Below are positions 1 to 7,536 of a stretch of DNA of 64,000 bases, in pieces; position 1 is the first letter of the stretch; each line of letters begins with the position of its first letter. The notes beneath the pieces are model-generated. The model was not told where the DNA came from and searched no databases. It worked only from the letters and a program-made list of their open reading frames with translations. This DNA is from Microbacterium hydrocarbonoxydans (GTDB lineage: Bacteria; Actinomycetota; Actinomycetes; Actinomycetales; Microbacteriaceae): assembly GCF_011752045.1 (NCBI RefSeq), contig NZ_JAAKXW010000001.1:1426001-1490000 (forward strand), written 5' to 3'. A program made the translations under genes and the position numbers.

Positions 1-1
1 C

Positions 2-394
2 TCGCTGGGCAAGAACGTGTTCGCCTACAAGATGCAGGCGCTCGTCGTCGGCGGCGTGATCGGCGCGGCGGGCGGCATCGTCTTCGTGCTCCCCTCCGCC
101 GTCGTCCCCGGCAGCTACACGACCTCGCTCACGTTCTTCCTGTGGACGATCCTCCTCCTCGGCGGCGCGGCCACCGTCTTCGGCCCCACGCTCGGCGCGG
201 TGCTGTTCTGGGTGGTGTACTCGTTCCTCGCCAACATGCTCCCCGCTCTGTCCCGCGCAGGCATCCTGCCGATCACCGACAACCAGGCGTCCACGCTGGT
301 CCAGATCCTCATCGGCGTCTCGCTGATGCTGCTCGTGATCTTCCGCCCGCAGGGCATCCTCGGCGACAAGAGGGAGATGACCTTTGTCAAGTGA
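2..394 (+). CDS. livM: Branched-chain amino-acid ABC transporter permease, C-terminal part (LivM-like)
   Basis: The reading frame is open from base 2, so the gene begins before the window; about 130 C-terminal residues remain. They are hydrophobic and hold at least two membrane segments. The last residues (RPQGILGDKREM) are typical of LivM/LivH-type permeases, which carry leucine, isoleucine, valine or related substrates across the inner membrane. The stop overlaps the start of the following ATPase gene by 11 bases, and livG and livF follow, so the assignment rests on both sequence and operon context. It could belong to a urea- or amide-type importer of the same family; the substrate cannot be read from this fragment. 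Confidence 0.85.
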   Translation, partial: SLGKNVFAYKMQALVVGGVIGAAGGIVFVLPSAVVPGSYTTSLTFFLWTILLLGGAATVFGPTLGAVLFWVVYSFLANMLPALSRAGILPITDNQASTLVQILIGVSLMLLVIFRPQGILGDKREMTFVK

Positions 395-1379
395 ACTGAA
401 CCCGGAAACGCCGGCGACCGGCAGCATCCGTCGCCCGAAGACGACCGGACTCGCGAAGGGGCCAGCGAAGCCCGGCGTCGCCAAGGTCGACCCGATCATG
501 GTCGTGGACGCCGTGCAGCGGCGATTCGGCGGTCTGACCGCCGTCGACGTCGATCACGTCGAGATCCCGCGGGGTGCGATCACGGCCCTCATCGGACCGA
601 ACGGCGCCGGCAAGACGACCCTGTTCAACCTGCTCTGCGGCTTCGACAAGCCCAACAGCGGCACCTGGTCGTTCAACGGCACCAGCCTCGCCGGCGTCCC
701 CTCCTTCAAGGTCGCCCGGATGGGCCAGGTGCGCACCTTCCAGCTCACGAAGTCGCTCTCGCTCCTCACGGTGCTGGAGAACATGAAGCTCGGCGCCCCG
801 CATCAGCGCGGCGAGGGCTTCTGGTCGAGCCTGTTCCCGTTCCTGTGGCGCAAGCAGGACAAGGAGATCGAGGCGAAGGCGCGGGAGCTGCTCACCCGCT
901 TCAAGCTCGACGCCAAGGAGAAGGACTTCGCCGCCTCGCTCTCGGGCGGTCAGCGCAAGCTGCTGGACATGGCCCGAGCACTGATGAGCGATCCGGTTCT
1001 GGTGATGCTCGACGAGCCGATGGCCGGCGTCAACCCGGCGCTTACGCAGTCGCTGCTCGACCACATCCTCGACCTCAAGGAGCTCGGCATGACCGTGCTC
1101 TTCGTCGAGCACGACATGCACATGGTGCGCCACATCGCCGACTGGGTCGTCGTGATGGCGGAAGGCCGCGTCGTCGCTGAGGGCCCGCCGGAGGAGGTCA
1201 TGGAGGATCCTGCGGTGGTCGACGCCTACCTGGGCGCGCACCAGGACGTCGACCTCGGTGCGGTCACCGGACGCATCCCCGTGCTCGCCGACACCGCAGC
1301 CATCAAGCTCCGCGAGAAGATCGAGGCCGAGGCAGAGGCCGAGCTGGCCGCGGAGAACACCGAGGAGGGAACCGCATGA
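384..1379 (+). CDS. livG: Branched-chain amino-acid ABC transporter ATP-binding protein LivG
   Basis: This 331-residue ATPase energises the Liv importer. Walker A (GPNGAGKTT) is at residues 71-79, the signature LSGGQRK near 186-192 and Walker B (VLVMLDEP) near 205-212. The family's C-terminal switch region and a charged, alanine/glutamate-rich tail follow. A polar 38-residue N-terminal extension precedes the ATPase fold. The start is TTG at 384, chosen because AGGGAG lies 7 bases upstream and the next start-like codons fall inside the ATPase core. It overlaps livM upstream and livF downstream (ATGA), so the three are translationally coupled. Confidence 0.92.
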   Translation: MSSELNPETPATGSIRRPKTTGLAKGPAKPGVAKVDPIMVVDAVQRRFGGLTAVDVDHVEIPRGAITALIGPNGAGKTTLFNLLCGFDKPNSGTWSFNGTSLAGVPSFKVARMGQVRTFQLTKSLSLLTVLENMKLGAPHQRGEGFWSSLFPFLWRKQDKEIEAKARELLTRFKLDAKEKDFAASLSGGQRKLLDMARALMSDPVLVMLDEPMAGVNPALTQSLLDHILDLKELGMTVLFVEHDMHMVRHIADWVVVMAEGRVVAEGPPEEVMEDPAVVDAYLGAHQDVDLGAVTGRIPVLADTAAIKLREKIEAEAEAELAAENTEEGTA

Positions 1380-2149
1380 GCGACGACACTTCGACCGGCT
1401 CAGCGCAGGGACCGGACGACCGCGACGTCGTGGTCGAGCTGACCGACGTGCACGCCGGTTACCTCCCCGGGGTGAACATCCTCAACGGCGCGAACCTCGT
1501 CGCGCGGCAGGGCGAGCTCATCGGCATCATCGGCCCGAACGGCGCAGGCAAGTCGACGCTGCTGAAGGCGATCTTCGGCCTCGTGAACGTGCGCGGAGGC
1601 GAGATCACCGTGAACGGCGAGAGCATCGTCGGGCTGAAGGCCGACAGGCTCGTCAAGCGCGGTGTGGCCTTCGTCCCTCAGACGAACAACGTGTTCCCCT
1701 CGCTCTCCATCGAGGAGAACCTGCAGATGGGGCTCTACCAGAACCCGAAGATCTACGCGGAGCGCCTGGAGTTCGTGACCGGCATCTTCTCGGAGCTCGG
1801 CAAGCGCCTCAAGCAGCGCGCCGGATCGCTCTCCGGCGGCGAGCGCCAGATGGTCGCCATGTCGCGCGCGCTGATGATGGACCCTTCGGTGCTGCTGCTG
1901 GACGAGCCGTCGGCCGGCCTCTCCCCCGTCCGTCAGGATGACGCGTTCATCCGCGTCTCCGACATCAACAAGGCCGGGGTCACGACCATCATGGTGGAGC
2001 AGAACGCCCGCCGCTGCCTGCAGATCTGCGACCGCGGCTACGTGCTCGACCAGGGCAAGGACGCCTACGAGGGCACCGGACGCGACCTGCTGAACGATCC
2101 GAAGGTGATCGGGCTGTACCTGGGCACGCTGGGCACGGACGCAGCCTGA
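1376..2149 (+). CDS. livF: Branched-chain amino-acid ABC transporter ATP-binding protein LivF
   Basis: This is the second ATPase of the importer, 257 residues, the usual LivF length. Walker A (GPNGAGKS) is at residues 53-60, the signature LSGGERQ near 154 and Walker B (LLLDEPSAGL) near 171. The ATG overlaps the livG stop in an ATGA junction. It is the last gene of the plus-strand operon and ends 7 bases before a very strong hairpin. LivG and LivF normally form a heterodimer on the LivHM permease. Confidence 0.93.
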   Translation: MSDDTSTGSAQGPDDRDVVVELTDVHAGYLPGVNILNGANLVARQGELIGIIGPNGAGKSTLLKAIFGLVNVRGGEITVNGESIVGLKADRLVKRGVAFVPQTNNVFPSLSIEENLQMGLYQNPKIYAERLEFVTGIFSELGKRLKQRAGSLSGGERQMVAMSRALMMDPSVLLLDEPSAGLSPVRQDDAFIRVSDINKAGVTTIMVEQNARRCLQICDRGYVLDQGKDAYEGTGRDLLNDPKVIGLYLGTLGTDAA

Positions 2150-2156
2150 GCGCACG

Positions 2157-2206
2157 AGACGTGAGGAGAGGGCGGATGCTGCGGCATCCGCCCTCTCCTC
2201 ACGTCT
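2157..2206 (+). terminator. Perfect 22-bp hairpin ending the liv operon
   Basis: The arms at 2157-2178 and 2185-2206 are perfectly complementary over 22 bp, with a 6-base loop. The hairpin begins 7 bases after the livF stop. No T-tract follows, which is common for terminators in high-GC actinobacteria. Confidence 0.8.
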
Positions 2207-2235
2207 GCGCTCCTCGCTCGAGGACCGTGGCATGA

Positions 2236-2269
2236 CGAAGGCCCCGGATGCGCGCATCCGGGGCCTTCG
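2236..2269 (-). terminator. GC-rich hairpin between convergent liv genes
   Basis: A 34-base perfect palindrome has half-sites at 2236-2252 and 2253-2269 and its centre at GCGCGC. It lies just beyond the stop of the minus-strand substrate-binding gene and probably terminates that transcript; it may act in both directions. Together with the hairpin at 2157-2206 it separates two converging transcripts. Confidence 0.75.
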
Positions 2270-2277
2270 CTCAGCTC

Positions 2278-3552
2278 TCAGTTCGTACGGGTGATGAGGT
2301 TGTCGTCGCCCTCGTACTTGTAGGTGCCGATCGTGGCGCCCTGCGGGTCGCCGTTCTCGTCGAAGGTGACCTCGCCGGAGTAGCCGTCGTAGTCGGCCGT
2401 GCCGCCCCCGTTGATGATCTCGGCGCACTCGGCGAAGCTCGTGCACTTCTCGCCGTCGCCGGAACCGCCGGAGACCTCCTGCATCTTGGCCGCGATGTCC
2501 GCGCCCTCGGTCGAGCCTGCGGCGAGAGAGGCGAGCGCCACGAGGACGACCGCGTCGTAGGCCTCAGCGGCGTAGGTGAAGTCCTTCACCTCTTCGTTTC
2601 CTGCAGCCGTCCACGACGCCTGCAGGCGCTCGACGAAGTCGTCCTCCAGCGCGGGTCCGGGCTTGGTGCCCTGCGCGCCCTTGAGCGAGAACGAGAAGTT
2701 GGTGTCGGGCTTCGCGCCGTAGTCGGACAGGTTGCCGTCCACGAGGTACCACTTGTCGGGCGTGATGCCCGCGTTGAGCAGCAGCGGCGCGATGGTCTTG
2801 AACTGGTCGAACGACACGATCGCGACGGCATCCGGGTTGGCAGCCTTGATGGTCTCGACCTGCGCGTCGAACTGGCCGTCGCCGACGTTGTAGGAGGCGT
2901 TCGCGACGACCTCGCCGCCGGCACCCTCGAACGTCTTCTGGATGTTCTCGAAGAGGCCCGTGCCGTAGGCGTCGTTCTGGTAGATGACGCCGAGCGTCTT
3001 GTGGCCGTCCTCGGCGATCAGGTTGCCGAGCACCTCGCCCTGCAGCAGGTCGCTGGGTGCGGTGCGGAAATAGAGACCGTCGTCGTCCCAGTCCGTGAAG
3101 TCGGGACCCGTGTTCGACGCCGAGATCTGCAGGATGCCCGCGCTCACGTTGCCGTCGAGGATCAGGCGGGAGACGCCGGATGCGGCGGCGCCGACGATCG
3201 CGGAGACGCCCGCGCCCTGCAGCTTGGTGATCGAGGTCTCGAACGCCTTGGTGTCGGTGTCGCCCTCGTCCTCGGCGGTGAGTTCGATGGTGACGCCCGC
3301 GTCGGCCTCGTTGATCTCCTCCACGGCCAGTCCGACGCCGGATTCCATGGGCGGGCCGAGGAAGGCCAGCGCACCGGTCTGCGGCAGCAGCGAGCCGAGC
3401 TTCAGCGTGAGGTCGGCGGCCGGCTTGTCGCCGCCGTCTGACGGCTCCTCGCTCGGCGTGCTGCTGCAGCCGGCGATGACCAGTGCGGATGCGCTGAGCA
3501 GCGCGATCCCGGCGAAGACCCTCGCGGTGCGCGAGCCCTTCAGTGCGTTCAT
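2278..3552 (-). CDS. Branched-chain amino-acid ABC transporter substrate-binding lipoprotein
   Basis: This 424-residue protein has a lipoprotein signal (hydrophobic core ending LVIAGC, Cys29), then an acidic linker and a periplasmic-binding fold of the LivJ type. Fold signs are LKLGSLLPQTG near the start of the mature domain, GVGLAVEEIN, and IVGAAASGVS. It should sit on the outer face of the membrane and deliver substrate to LivHMGF. It is transcribed towards the transporter operon from the opposite strand rather than being its first gene. The ATG start is supported by AAGGGAG 6 bases upstream. Substrate specificity is not visible. Confidence 0.9.
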   Translation of the reverse strand: MNALKGSRTARVFAGIALLSASALVIAGCSSTPSEEPSDGGDKPAADLTLKLGSLLPQTGALAFLGPPMESGVGLAVEEINEADAGVTIELTAEDEGDTDTKAFETSITKLQGAGVSAIVGAAASGVSRLILDGNVSAGILQISASNTGPDFTDWDDDGLYFRTAPSDLLQGEVLGNLIAEDGHKTLGVIYQNDAYGTGLFENIQKTFEGAGGEVVANASYNVGDGQFDAQVETIKAANPDAVAIVSFDQFKTIAPLLLNAGITPDKWYLVDGNLSDYGAKPDTNFSFSLKGAQGTKPGPALEDDFVERLQASWTAAGNEEVKDFTYAAEAYDAVVLVALASLAAGSTEGADIAAKMQEVSGGSGDGEKCTSFAECAEIINGGGTADYDGYSGEVTFDENGDPQGATIGTYKYEGDDNLITRTN

Positions 3553-3598
3553 GATGCTCCCTTGCGTAACTGAACGTGGATTGTGACCACGGTCGGGT

Positions 3599-3614
3599 GC
3601 TCTAACCCTAGAGC
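3599..3614. promoter_or_regulatory. Short inverted repeat upstream of the substrate-binding gene
   Basis: Arms GCTCTA and TAGAGC are separated by four bases, 47 bases upstream of the substrate-binding gene start. TAGGGT within it could be a -10 element on the minus strand. It may be an operator or simply promoter sequence; support is weak. Confidence 0.25.
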
Positions 3615-3696
3615 GTCGTGCCCGCGCGTGGTGGGAGCTTAGATTTCGGTGCGTTAACGATCCGGCACCGGGTTCCGCCCCGGCTGCACCTGAGGA

Positions 3697-4632
3697 TCAG
3701 ACGAGCTCGGCCTGCGCCGTGCGCCGTCCCCGGCGCCCCGCCGTCAGCAGGTCGATCACGAACACGACGATCGCGAACCACACGAGGATGAAGCCGATCC
3801 AGCGCTCCGCCGGCATCGGCTCCCCGAGCACGACCACGCCGATGAGGAACTGCATCACGGGGGTGATGAACTGGATCATCCCGATGACGGTGAGGTTCAC
3901 GCGTCGCGTGCTCGCCGCGAACAGCAGCAGCGGCACCGCCGTCGCGACTCCGGCGAAGAGGAGCAGCACGACGTGCCAGGGGCCGTTCGCTCCCATGCTG
4001 ATCCCGGCCGGGGTGGTGGCGACGATGACCAGCTGGACCACCGCGATAGGGATGAGCCAGAACGATTCGAGCGTGAGCCCGCTGACGGCATCCACGGCCG
4101 GCCCGATCTGCTTCTTGATGAGCCCGTAGACGCCGAAGGTCGCCGTGAGGGTCAAAGCGATCCAGGGGAAGGATCCGTACGCGACGACGATGACGACCAC
4201 CGCGACCGCGGCGATCGCGATCGCCGTCCACTGCAGTCCGCGGATGCGCTCCTTGAGCACGAAGACGCCGAGCAGAACGGTGGTGATCGGGTTGATGAAA
4301 TAGCCGAGGCTGGTCTCGACGACGTTCCCGGTCAGGGTGCCGATGACGAAGACCTGCCAGTTGACGTAGATGAGGACGCCGGCGAGCGCCGTCCACCCGA
4401 GCAGCCGCGGCTGCCGGACGATGACCCCGAAGGCCTGCCAGCCGCGGGTGACGGTGAGCAGGAGCAGGCAGAAGGCGAGGGAGAACAGCACCCGCCAGGC
4501 GACGACCTCCCACGGGCCGGTCGGTGCGAGCAGCAGGAAGTACAGCGGGAAGATCCCCCAGAGCAGGTAGGCCGCGACCCCGTAGGCGACTCCGGAGGTC
4601 TGTCCGGAGCGCGGCGAGGTGACTGTATTCAT
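3697..4632 (-). CDS. rarD: EamA/RarD-family drug/metabolite permease
   Basis: This 311-residue integral membrane protein has about ten hydrophobic segments arranged as two EamA halves. The opening (VAYGVAAYLLWGIFPLYF) and the motifs EVVAWRVLFSL, YFINPITTVLLG and MIQFITPVMQFLIG are characteristic of RarD proteins. The family exports or exchanges small metabolites; the E. coli name comes from chloramphenicol sensitivity and the true substrate is not established. The ATG at 4632 follows an AAGG element by about 8 bases. It is flanked by a terminator hairpin on the groES side and appears monocistronic. Confidence 0.88.
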   Translation of the reverse strand: MNTVTSPRSGQTSGVAYGVAAYLLWGIFPLYFLLLAPTGPWEVVAWRVLFSLAFCLLLLTVTRGWQAFGVIVRQPRLLGWTALAGVLIYVNWQVFVIGTLTGNVVETSLGYFINPITTVLLGVFVLKERIRGLQWTAIAIAAVAVVVIVVAYGSFPWIALTLTATFGVYGLIKKQIGPAVDAVSGLTLESFWLIPIAVVQLVIVATTPAGISMGANGPWHVVLLLFAGVATAVPLLLFAASTRRVNLTVIGMIQFITPVMQFLIGVVVLGEPMPAERWIGFILVWFAIVVFVIDLLTAGRRGRRTAQAELV

Positions 4633-4659
4633 AATGCAACCTTATGCCGGGATGGATGT

Positions 4660-4695
4660 GAAAGAGCCCGGATGCCTGAGCATCCGGGCTCTTTC
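4660..4695 (-). terminator. Terminator hairpin downstream of groES
   Basis: Arms at 4660-4675 and 4680-4695 pair over 16 bp around a CTGA loop. The hairpin lies 21 bases past the groES stop, in the 84-base gap before rarD. Confidence 0.8.
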
Positions 4696-4716
4696 GAGCG
4701 ACCTGGGCCGCTGAGA

Positions 4717-5013
4717 TCAGCGGACGACGACCGCCAGGACGTCGCGAGCCGACAGGACGAGGAACTCGTCTGCGCCGAACTTCACCTCGGTGCCGCCGTA
4801 CTTGCTGTAGAGCACGCGGTCGCCGACGGCGACGTCGAGCGGGACGCGGTTGCCGTTGTCATCGATGCGACCGGGGCCGACCGCCACGACCTCGCCCTCC
4901 TGGGGCTTCTCCTTGGCGGTGTCGGGGATGACCAGGCCACTCGCGGTGGTCTGCTCGGCCTCGACCTGCTTGATGACGATGCGGTCCTCGAGCGGCTTGA
5001 TGGAAACCGACAC
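4717..5013 (-). CDS. groES: Co-chaperonin GroES
   Basis: GroES caps the GroEL folding chamber in the cytoplasm. The 98-residue length is normal, and the sequence carries [12 protein letters not shown] at the start, the mobile loop around residues 17-33 ([20 protein letters not shown]) and [14 protein letters not shown] near the end. The start is GTG at 5013 behind an AGAGG element. groEL does not follow: the gene ends in a terminator and the next gene is rarD, so groES is solitary here. Two CIRCE operators overlie its promoter, implying HrcA repression. Confidence 0.97.
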   Translation of the reverse strand: MSVSIKPLEDRIVIKQVEAEQTTASGLVIPDTAKEKPQEGEVVAVGPGRIDDNGNRVPLDVAVGDRVLYSKYGGTEVKFGADEFLVLSARDVLAVVVR

Positions 5014-5053
5014 GGTCTACCTCTTCTTTCTTGACGCTGACACGAAAGACTCG

Positions 5054-5080
5054 TTCGCACTCTCAACCCGAGAGTGCTAA
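5054..5080. promoter_or_regulatory. CIRCE operator 1 (HrcA site)
   Basis: The site is TTCGCACTC, nine bases, GAGTGCTAA, matching the CIRCE consensus TTAGCACTC-N9-GAGTGCTAA with one changed base in the left arm. It lies just downstream of the groES -10 box (minus strand), about 41 bases before the start codon. Confidence 0.92.
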
Positions 5081-5084
5081 CGCC

Positions 5085-5114
5085 AGTCTAGGCGGTCGGC
5101 TGGCACTCATGCAA
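5085..5114 (-). promoter_or_regulatory. groES promoter
   Basis: On the minus strand TTGCAT (5109-5114) and TAGACT (5085-5090) are separated by 18 bases, a good housekeeping -35/-10 pair. The -35 lies inside CIRCE site 2 and the start of transcription should fall in CIRCE site 1, so HrcA binding would block initiation. Confidence 0.75.
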
Positions 5115-5126
5115 TGCGAGTGCCAG
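5100..5126. promoter_or_regulatory. CIRCE operator 2 (HrcA site)
   Basis: CTGGCACTC, nine bases, GAGTGCCAG is a perfect inverted repeat with CIRCE spacing and core GCACTC-N9-GAGTGC. The outer bases deviate from TTA/TAA but do so symmetrically, as expected for a functional second site. It overlaps the -35 of groES and ends 26 bases before the -10 of the divergent methyltransferase gene. Confidence 0.85.
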
Positions 5127-5163
5127 CGCCGCGGGACGAGAGACACCCGCCTAAGCTGAGGAG

Positions 5164-6369
5164 GTGGAGATGTCCGAGCTGCGCGCACTGCTCACGCCCG
5201 AGGGCCTCGAGCTGCTGGACGCGCTCGGCCCGATCGATTCGGTCGCCGAGGTGGCGACGGCGGTGTCGCGGCTGCGCGCCGCTGGGCACTCCCCCGACCT
5301 CGTCTCGGCCGTCGTCGGTCAGGCGCGCCTCCGCGCGAAGGCCGAGGCCAAGTTCGGGGAGTTCGCCGGGCGGATGCTGTTCACCCGCGCGGGACTCGAG
5401 CAGGCGACCCGGCTGGGCGTGGCCGCCCGGCACGCGCAGCGGATGCGCGCGGCCGGCATCACGAGCGTGGCCGACCTGGGCTGCGGCATCGGCGGGGACG
5501 CACTCGCTTTCGCGGGCGCCGGTCTCGACGTGCTCGCCGTCGACGCCGACGAGGTGACCGCCGCCATCGCCGCGTACAACCTCGCACCGTTCGGCGCGAA
5601 CGCCGCGGTCGTGCATGCGACCGCGGAGGGCGCCGATCTCGGAGGCCCGGGAAACCGCGCTGTCTGGATGGACCCGGCCCGACGCACCTCCGGCCACAGC
5701 GAGACCCGGCGCGTGTCGGCCGACGACTACTCCCCCTCTCTGGACTGGGCCTTCGACCTGGCCGCGCGCATCCCCACCGGGATCAAGCTGGGGCCAGGGC
5801 ACGACCGGGACGCGCTCCCCGCCGACGCGGAGGCGCAGTGGGTGAGCGCGGACGGCAGCGTGGTCGAGCTCGTGCTGTGGACCGGCGCGCTCGCTCGCGA
5901 GGGCGTGCGCCGCGCGGCGCTGGTCATCCGCGGCGAGCGCTCGCACGAGCTGACGGCGGGGGCGGATGCCGAGGACGCCCCTGTCCGGGAGCTCGGAGCG
6001 TTCGTGCACGAGCCGGACGGAGCCGTCATCCGCGCCCGGCTCATCGGAGACGTCGCGCGGACCCTGGATGCGGGCATGGTCGACGAGCGCATCGCCTATC
6101 TGACGTCGGATGCCGCGCTGACGAGTCCGTTCGTGCAGTCCTTCCGCGTGCGGGAGATCATGCCGGCGAATCCGAAGGCGATCAGCGCGGTGCTGAAGGC
6201 CCATCGGATCGGCACCCTCGAGATCAAGAAGCGCGGCATGGACGTGGATCCCGCGGCGTTCCGGAAGAAGCTCACCCTCAAGGGCGATCAATCAGCGACG
6301 CTGATCCTCACCCGCATCGGCGACCAGCGCCGGGCGATCCTCGCCGACCGGGTGCCGGCGGCCGGGTAG
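5164..6369 (+). CDS. Class I SAM-dependent methyltransferase with THUMP-like C-terminus
   Basis: This 401-residue protein has a Rossmann SAM-binding motif (VADLGCGIGGDALAF) near residues 101-115 and an acidic VDAD after the second strand. WMDPARR (near 167) sits where class I enzymes hold the catalytic loop. The C-terminal part with KKRGMDVDP resembles the THUMP-like domain found in this actinobacterial family. Its target is unknown; relatives are suspected nucleic-acid methylases. The GTG start at 5164 is chosen because TAAGCT at 5152-5157 is a -10 box six bases upstream (leaderless); ATG at 5170 behind AGGAGG is the alternative. It is divergent from groES. Confidence 0.8.
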   Translation: MEMSELRALLTPEGLELLDALGPIDSVAEVATAVSRLRAAGHSPDLVSAVVGQARLRAKAEAKFGEFAGRMLFTRAGLEQATRLGVAARHAQRMRAAGITSVADLGCGIGGDALAFAGAGLDVLAVDADEVTAAIAAYNLAPFGANAAVVHATAEGADLGGPGNRAVWMDPARRTSGHSETRRVSADDYSPSLDWAFDLAARIPTGIKLGPGHDRDALPADAEAQWVSADGSVVELVLWTGALAREGVRRAALVIRGERSHELTAGADAEDAPVRELGAFVHEPDGAVIRARLIGDVARTLDAGMVDERIAYLTSDAALTSPFVQSFRVREIMPANPKAISAVLKAHRIGTLEIKKRGMDVDPAAFRKKLTLKGDQSATLILTRIGDQRRAILADRVPAAG

Positions 6370-6372
6370 GCG

Positions 6373-7536
6373 TCAGGGCTCCGCCGTCTCCGGCGTGACC
6401 TCGATCGGATCGCCGTGCTCTCCGCCGAGCTCGAGCGGATCGGCAGAGCCCTCGGACGGCGCCGCATAGCGGATGATCGTGAACACCCCGGTGCCAGGCC
6501 CGAACTCGTACTCCGTGTCGCCGACACGGAGTCTCAGGGACTCCTCCTCGGCGCCGATCGGGCCGCAGCTCACCTGTGTCTCGCCGTCGACCACGACAGC
6601 GAGACAGGTCTCGTCGCCGCGCCAGCCCTGCCACACCGGGAGGTCGCGGTCATAGCCGATGATCTGCAGGGCGGATCCGGCGAACCCCTCCTCCTCCAGC
6701 ACGCGCACGGCGACGAGCTGCTCCTCGGTGTACTGACTCTCCCACCCCCCGGCACTCATCACCGAGCGCTGCACGATCGTCACCGGCTCTCCGGAGATGT
6801 CGGCGACGATCGACGCCCACACCATGACGGCCTCGCCGTCCTCCTCGAACTCGATCGACGTCGTGAGTCCATCGAACTCGTACTCCTTCGGCGGCTCATC
6901 CACGACTCGGCACTGCGCTCCCTGTCGCTGCTCATGGGTGATGACGATGCACTCGCGAGCTCCGCCGTCCATCGTCGCGCGCCAGACCGCTACGCCGTGC
7001 TTCTCGCCGACGAAGCGGACTGACCCGGCATCGTAGGCGCGCTTCTCGATCATGGCGAGGGCATCCTGCTGGCCCGCGGGCACCGCGGACGGCAGCCCCG
7101 GCCGGCCGAAGAGGAGCCATCCGGCGGCGAGACCGATGATCACCAGCGCCGCGGATGCCGCGGCGACAGCCTTCCAGTACCGACGCAATGCGCTGTGAGA
7201 ACCCGCGGGCGGCGCGGCCGCGTCGACGCCCCGTTTCAAGGGCGCGCCCTGCTCGGTACTGCTGGCGTGCAACGTCGCCGCAGTATCGCGTTCCCTGACA
7301 TCGGAGGCCTCCGCTCGGGAGGAGTTCGCACGCTCGGGAGGAGCTTCTGCCTCGATTCCTCCGCCCGAACGCGGGTTCTCCTCCCGCACGCGCGCGGCGT
7401 CCCATGCCTCGGCTCGCGCGCTTCGGGCGTCCTCGAGTTCGCGGAGACGCGCCGCTTCGGCATCCGTCAGTCCGCCGTCGCGTCCGTAGGCCTTGTGCTG
7501 GAGCGTCCGCAGCTCCTCATCGTCATTCGGAGGCAT
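6373..7536 (-). CDS. Uncharacterised single-span membrane protein, paralogue A
   Basis: This 387-residue protein has an N-terminal motif DEELRTLQHKAYGR followed by GGLTDAEAARL, a long polar linker, one membrane segment near residues 128-147 (VIIGLAAGWLLFG) and an extracytoplasmic C-terminal domain of about 230 residues with several cysteines. The N-terminal motif and domain order match the next gene upstream (7523-8734), so the two are tandem duplicates. The start overlaps the paralogue's stop by 14 bases. It is the last gene of the acpS-tsaD operon. I recognise no catalytic motif. The linker is encoded by the palindromic repeat at 7318-7384. Confidence 0.75.
   Translation of the reverse strand: MPPNDDEELRTLQHKAYGRDGGLTDAEAARLRELEDARSARAEAWDAARVREENPRSGGGIEAEAPPERANSSRAEASDVRERDTAATLHASSTEQGAPLKRGVDAAAPPAGSHSALRRYWKAVAAASAALVIIGLAAGWLLFGRPGLPSAVPAGQQDALAMIEKRAYDAGSVRFVGEKHGVAVWRATMDGGARECIVITHEQRQGAQCRVVDEPPKEYEFDGLTTSIEFEEDGEAVMVWASIVADISGEPVTIVQRSVMSAGGWESQYTEEQLVAVRVLEEEGFAGSALQIIGYDRDLPVWQGWRGDETCLAVVVDGETQVSCGPIGAEEESLRLRVGDTEYEFGPGTGVFTIIRYAAPSEGSADPLELGGEHGDPIEVTPETAEP
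7318..7384. repeat. 67-base imperfect palindrome, copy 1
   Basis: GGAGGAGTTCGC at one end and a complementary GGTTCTCCTCC-type end bracket a GC-rich core with internal AGGAG/CTCC pairs. A 67-base copy with most positions conserved lies at 8439-8505 in the paralogous gene. Both encode the same linker peptide around EENPRSGGG / AEAPP. It could be shared ancestry of the linker or a REP-like element caught inside the gene. Confidence 0.55.

Noticed and set aside
2248..3441. Long plus-strand open frame antisense to the liv substrate-binding gene
   Set aside because: Its composition is that of an antisense shadow of a high-GC gene (Val/Arg/Gly/Asp-rich, no domain), and the minus-strand frame has a clear signal peptide and fold.
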